From NCBI GenBank assembly GCA_031269645.1, contig JAISYW010000131.1:1-5519 (forward strand): a stretch of DNA of 5,519 bases, written 5' to 3'. The translations under genes were made by a program, and so were the position numbers. The notes beneath the pieces are model-generated. The model had not been told where the DNA came from. It was given only the letters and a program-made list of their open reading frames with translations, and made no database searches. Position 1 is the stretch's first letter. Each line of letters opens with the position of its first letter. Source of the DNA: Holosporaceae bacterium (GTDB taxonomy: Bacteria > Pseudomonadota > Alphaproteobacteria > UBA3830). Positions 4,599 through 5,519 of this stretch are shown here, one piece after another.

Positions 4599-5324
4599 TT
4601 AAAATGTATTTTTTTGCTTTCGAATGGATTTCATTTTCATCGCAATATATTTTTTCCACAAATCGGTGCGACGTTTTTGGGTAATTTTTTTAGACTGACT
4701 AGCTCTAAATTCATCTATTTTTTCATGATTGCCAGAGAGTATGACGTCTGGCACCGATAACCCGTTAAAGACTTGAGGTTTGGTATATTGGTTATACTCC
4801 AATAGACAGTTTTTAAATGAATCGTCGCATATGGATGCGGTGTTTCCGACGATATTTGGCAATAGCCGCACGCAACTTTCTATAATAGCCATTGCGGCGA
4901 CCTCTCCCCCAGACAGCACAAAATCTCCAATGGAAATTTCATCAAAAGAATAATAATCCAGTATCCGCTGATCTACGCCTTCATATCTTCCACACAACAT
5001 TGTTACTCCGTGAGAATCGGCAAGATCCTGTATATCCGTTTGATTAAATTGCCTTCCGCGGGGAGAAAAATAAATTTTACGCATATTTTTTTGATTTTCT
5101 CCTAGGAGATTAAATGCCATTTCGAAAGTCAAAGGCGAAAGAACCATACCTGCTCCTCCTCCAAATGGAGGAAAATCAATTCTATCTAATTTTGCTGGAA
5201 ATTGTTTTAGATCAATGATATTCAGATTCCATTTATTTAATTTTAGCGCTTTTCCTATAACAGAAACCCCTAAAGAACCAGGAAAAGCCTCGGGAAAAAC
5301 AGTAAAAACATTGGCTTGCCACAT
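4599..5324 (-). CDS. trmD: tRNA (guanine37-N1)-methyltransferase TrmD
   Basis: TrmD uses S-adenosylmethionine to make m1G37 next to the anticodon of tRNAs with G36, which prevents +1 frameshifting. It is a cytoplasmic SPOUT-class homodimer with a trefoil knot. The 241 residues are near the usual 240-255. Visible motifs are MWQANVFTVFPEAF (1-14), GGGAGMV (55-61), YFSPRGR (85-91), the knot segment LCGRYEGVDQR (110-120), SIGDFVLSGGEVAAM (131-145), Arg153, the catalytic Asp168 in DDSF (167-170), YTKP (180-183) and VPDVILSGNH (191-200). The C-terminal arm ends in a lysine-rich tail. The ATG lies 1 base past the rimM stop (TGA-T-ATG) with only a weak GGCAG upstream, so translation is probably coupled to rimM. 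The start of the protein resembles alphaproteobacterial TrmD. All key residues are present. The usual downstream gene rplS is not here. Confidence 0.98.
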   Translation of the reverse strand: MWQANVFTVFPEAFPGSLGVSVIGKALKLNKWNLNIIDLKQFPAKLDRIDFPPFGGGAGMVLSPLTFEMAFNLLGENQKNMRKIYFSPRGRQFNQTDIQDLADSHGVTMLCGRYEGVDQRILDYYSFDEISIGDFVLSGGEVAAMAIIESCVRLLPNIVGNTASICDDSFKNCLLEYNQYTKPQVFNGLSVPDVILSGNHEKIDEFRASQSKKITQKRRTDLWKKYIAMKMKSIRKQKNTF

Positions 5325-5325
5325 A

Positions 5326-5519
5326 TCAACTGCCGAATACGTTGAATGCCTTTCGGGCTATCGCTATTTTATCATCAGAATTTGGAAAATTTTCTTTGGT
5401 AAATGGTATTAGAAAAGTATTTGCATTATAAGATATTTCCAACAAATCTCCAGCTCCGAAATTATATATACCAACAATATCGCATTCGATATTTGTTCCT
5501 AAAACGTGAACTCTTTGAT
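5326..5519 (-). CDS. rimM: Ribosome maturation factor RimM, C-terminal part (5' end beyond window)
   Basis: RimM binds the 30S subunit through ribosomal protein S19 and helps mature the 16S rRNA 3' domain. Only the last 63 residues are in the window. They contain the PRC-barrel pattern VGIYNFGAGDLLEI (about 15-28) followed by TFLIPFTKENF (34-44), which is the conserved end of RimM. The tail IAIARKAFNVFGS is less like other RimM proteins. The frame ends with TGA at 5328-5326, one base before the trmD ATG, and the rimM-trmD order is the conserved one. The N-terminal RimM domain lies to the right of the window. Confidence 0.93.
   Translation of the reverse strand, partial: QRVHVLGTNIECDIVGIYNFGAGDLLEISYNANTFLIPFTKENFPNSDDKIAIARKAFNVFGS

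Noticed and set aside
5215..5412. Plus-strand open frame across the trmD-rimM junction.
   Set aside because: It is antisense to two recognisable conserved genes.

Overview
The window comes from an AT-rich bacterial chromosome. The forms of TrmD, YifB/ComM and the tRNAs point to an alphaproteobacterium. The low GC, the weak or alternative start codons (GTG, TTG) and the sparse gene packing would suit a host-associated lineage such as Holosporales or Rickettsiales. That placement is inference and was not tested. Every supported gene lies on the minus strand, so the window is best read from right to left.

From the right edge: the 3' part of rimM (16S rRNA processing factor) is followed after 1 base by trmD (tRNA m1G37 methyltransferase). 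This is the conserved rpsP-rimM-trmD translation operon, but the usual next gene, rplS, is absent. In its place, after about 117 bases, is a small unrecognised cysteine-containing lipoprotein (4125-4481). After an intergenic stretch of about 190 bases that carries a perfect 14-base palindrome comes a two-gene unit: a double-BON-domain lipoprotein of the DolP/YraP type, whose stop codon overlaps the GTG start of comM/yifB (a Mg-chelatase-like AAA+ ATPase) by 4 bases.

The middle of the window holds tRNA genes. tRNA-Glu(CTC) stands alone with its own promoter-like sequence. tRNA-Val(TAC) and tRNA-Arg(ACG) are in tandem behind another promoter-like sequence. The tRNA-Arg 3' end is only 24 bases from the TTG start of a YohD-like DedA-family membrane protein, so that mRNA is probably made as part of a tRNA transcript.

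The left end has a 373-base stretch with no intact gene, which contains a possible decayed reading frame on the plus strand. It is followed by an almost complete HU-family DNA-binding protein gene cut by the left edge. This HU has Phe where the family has its DNA-intercalating proline.

Most of the content is housekeeping: translation, RNA modification, nucleoid, envelope and DNA uptake/recombination. I found no convincing multi-gene novel system. The points most worth a second look are the HU Pro63Phe substitution, the orphan cysteine-containing lipoprotein in the rplS position, the palindrome over the predicted dolP-comM start site, the tRNA-mRNA arrangement upstream of dedA, and the possible pseudogene at 361-562.
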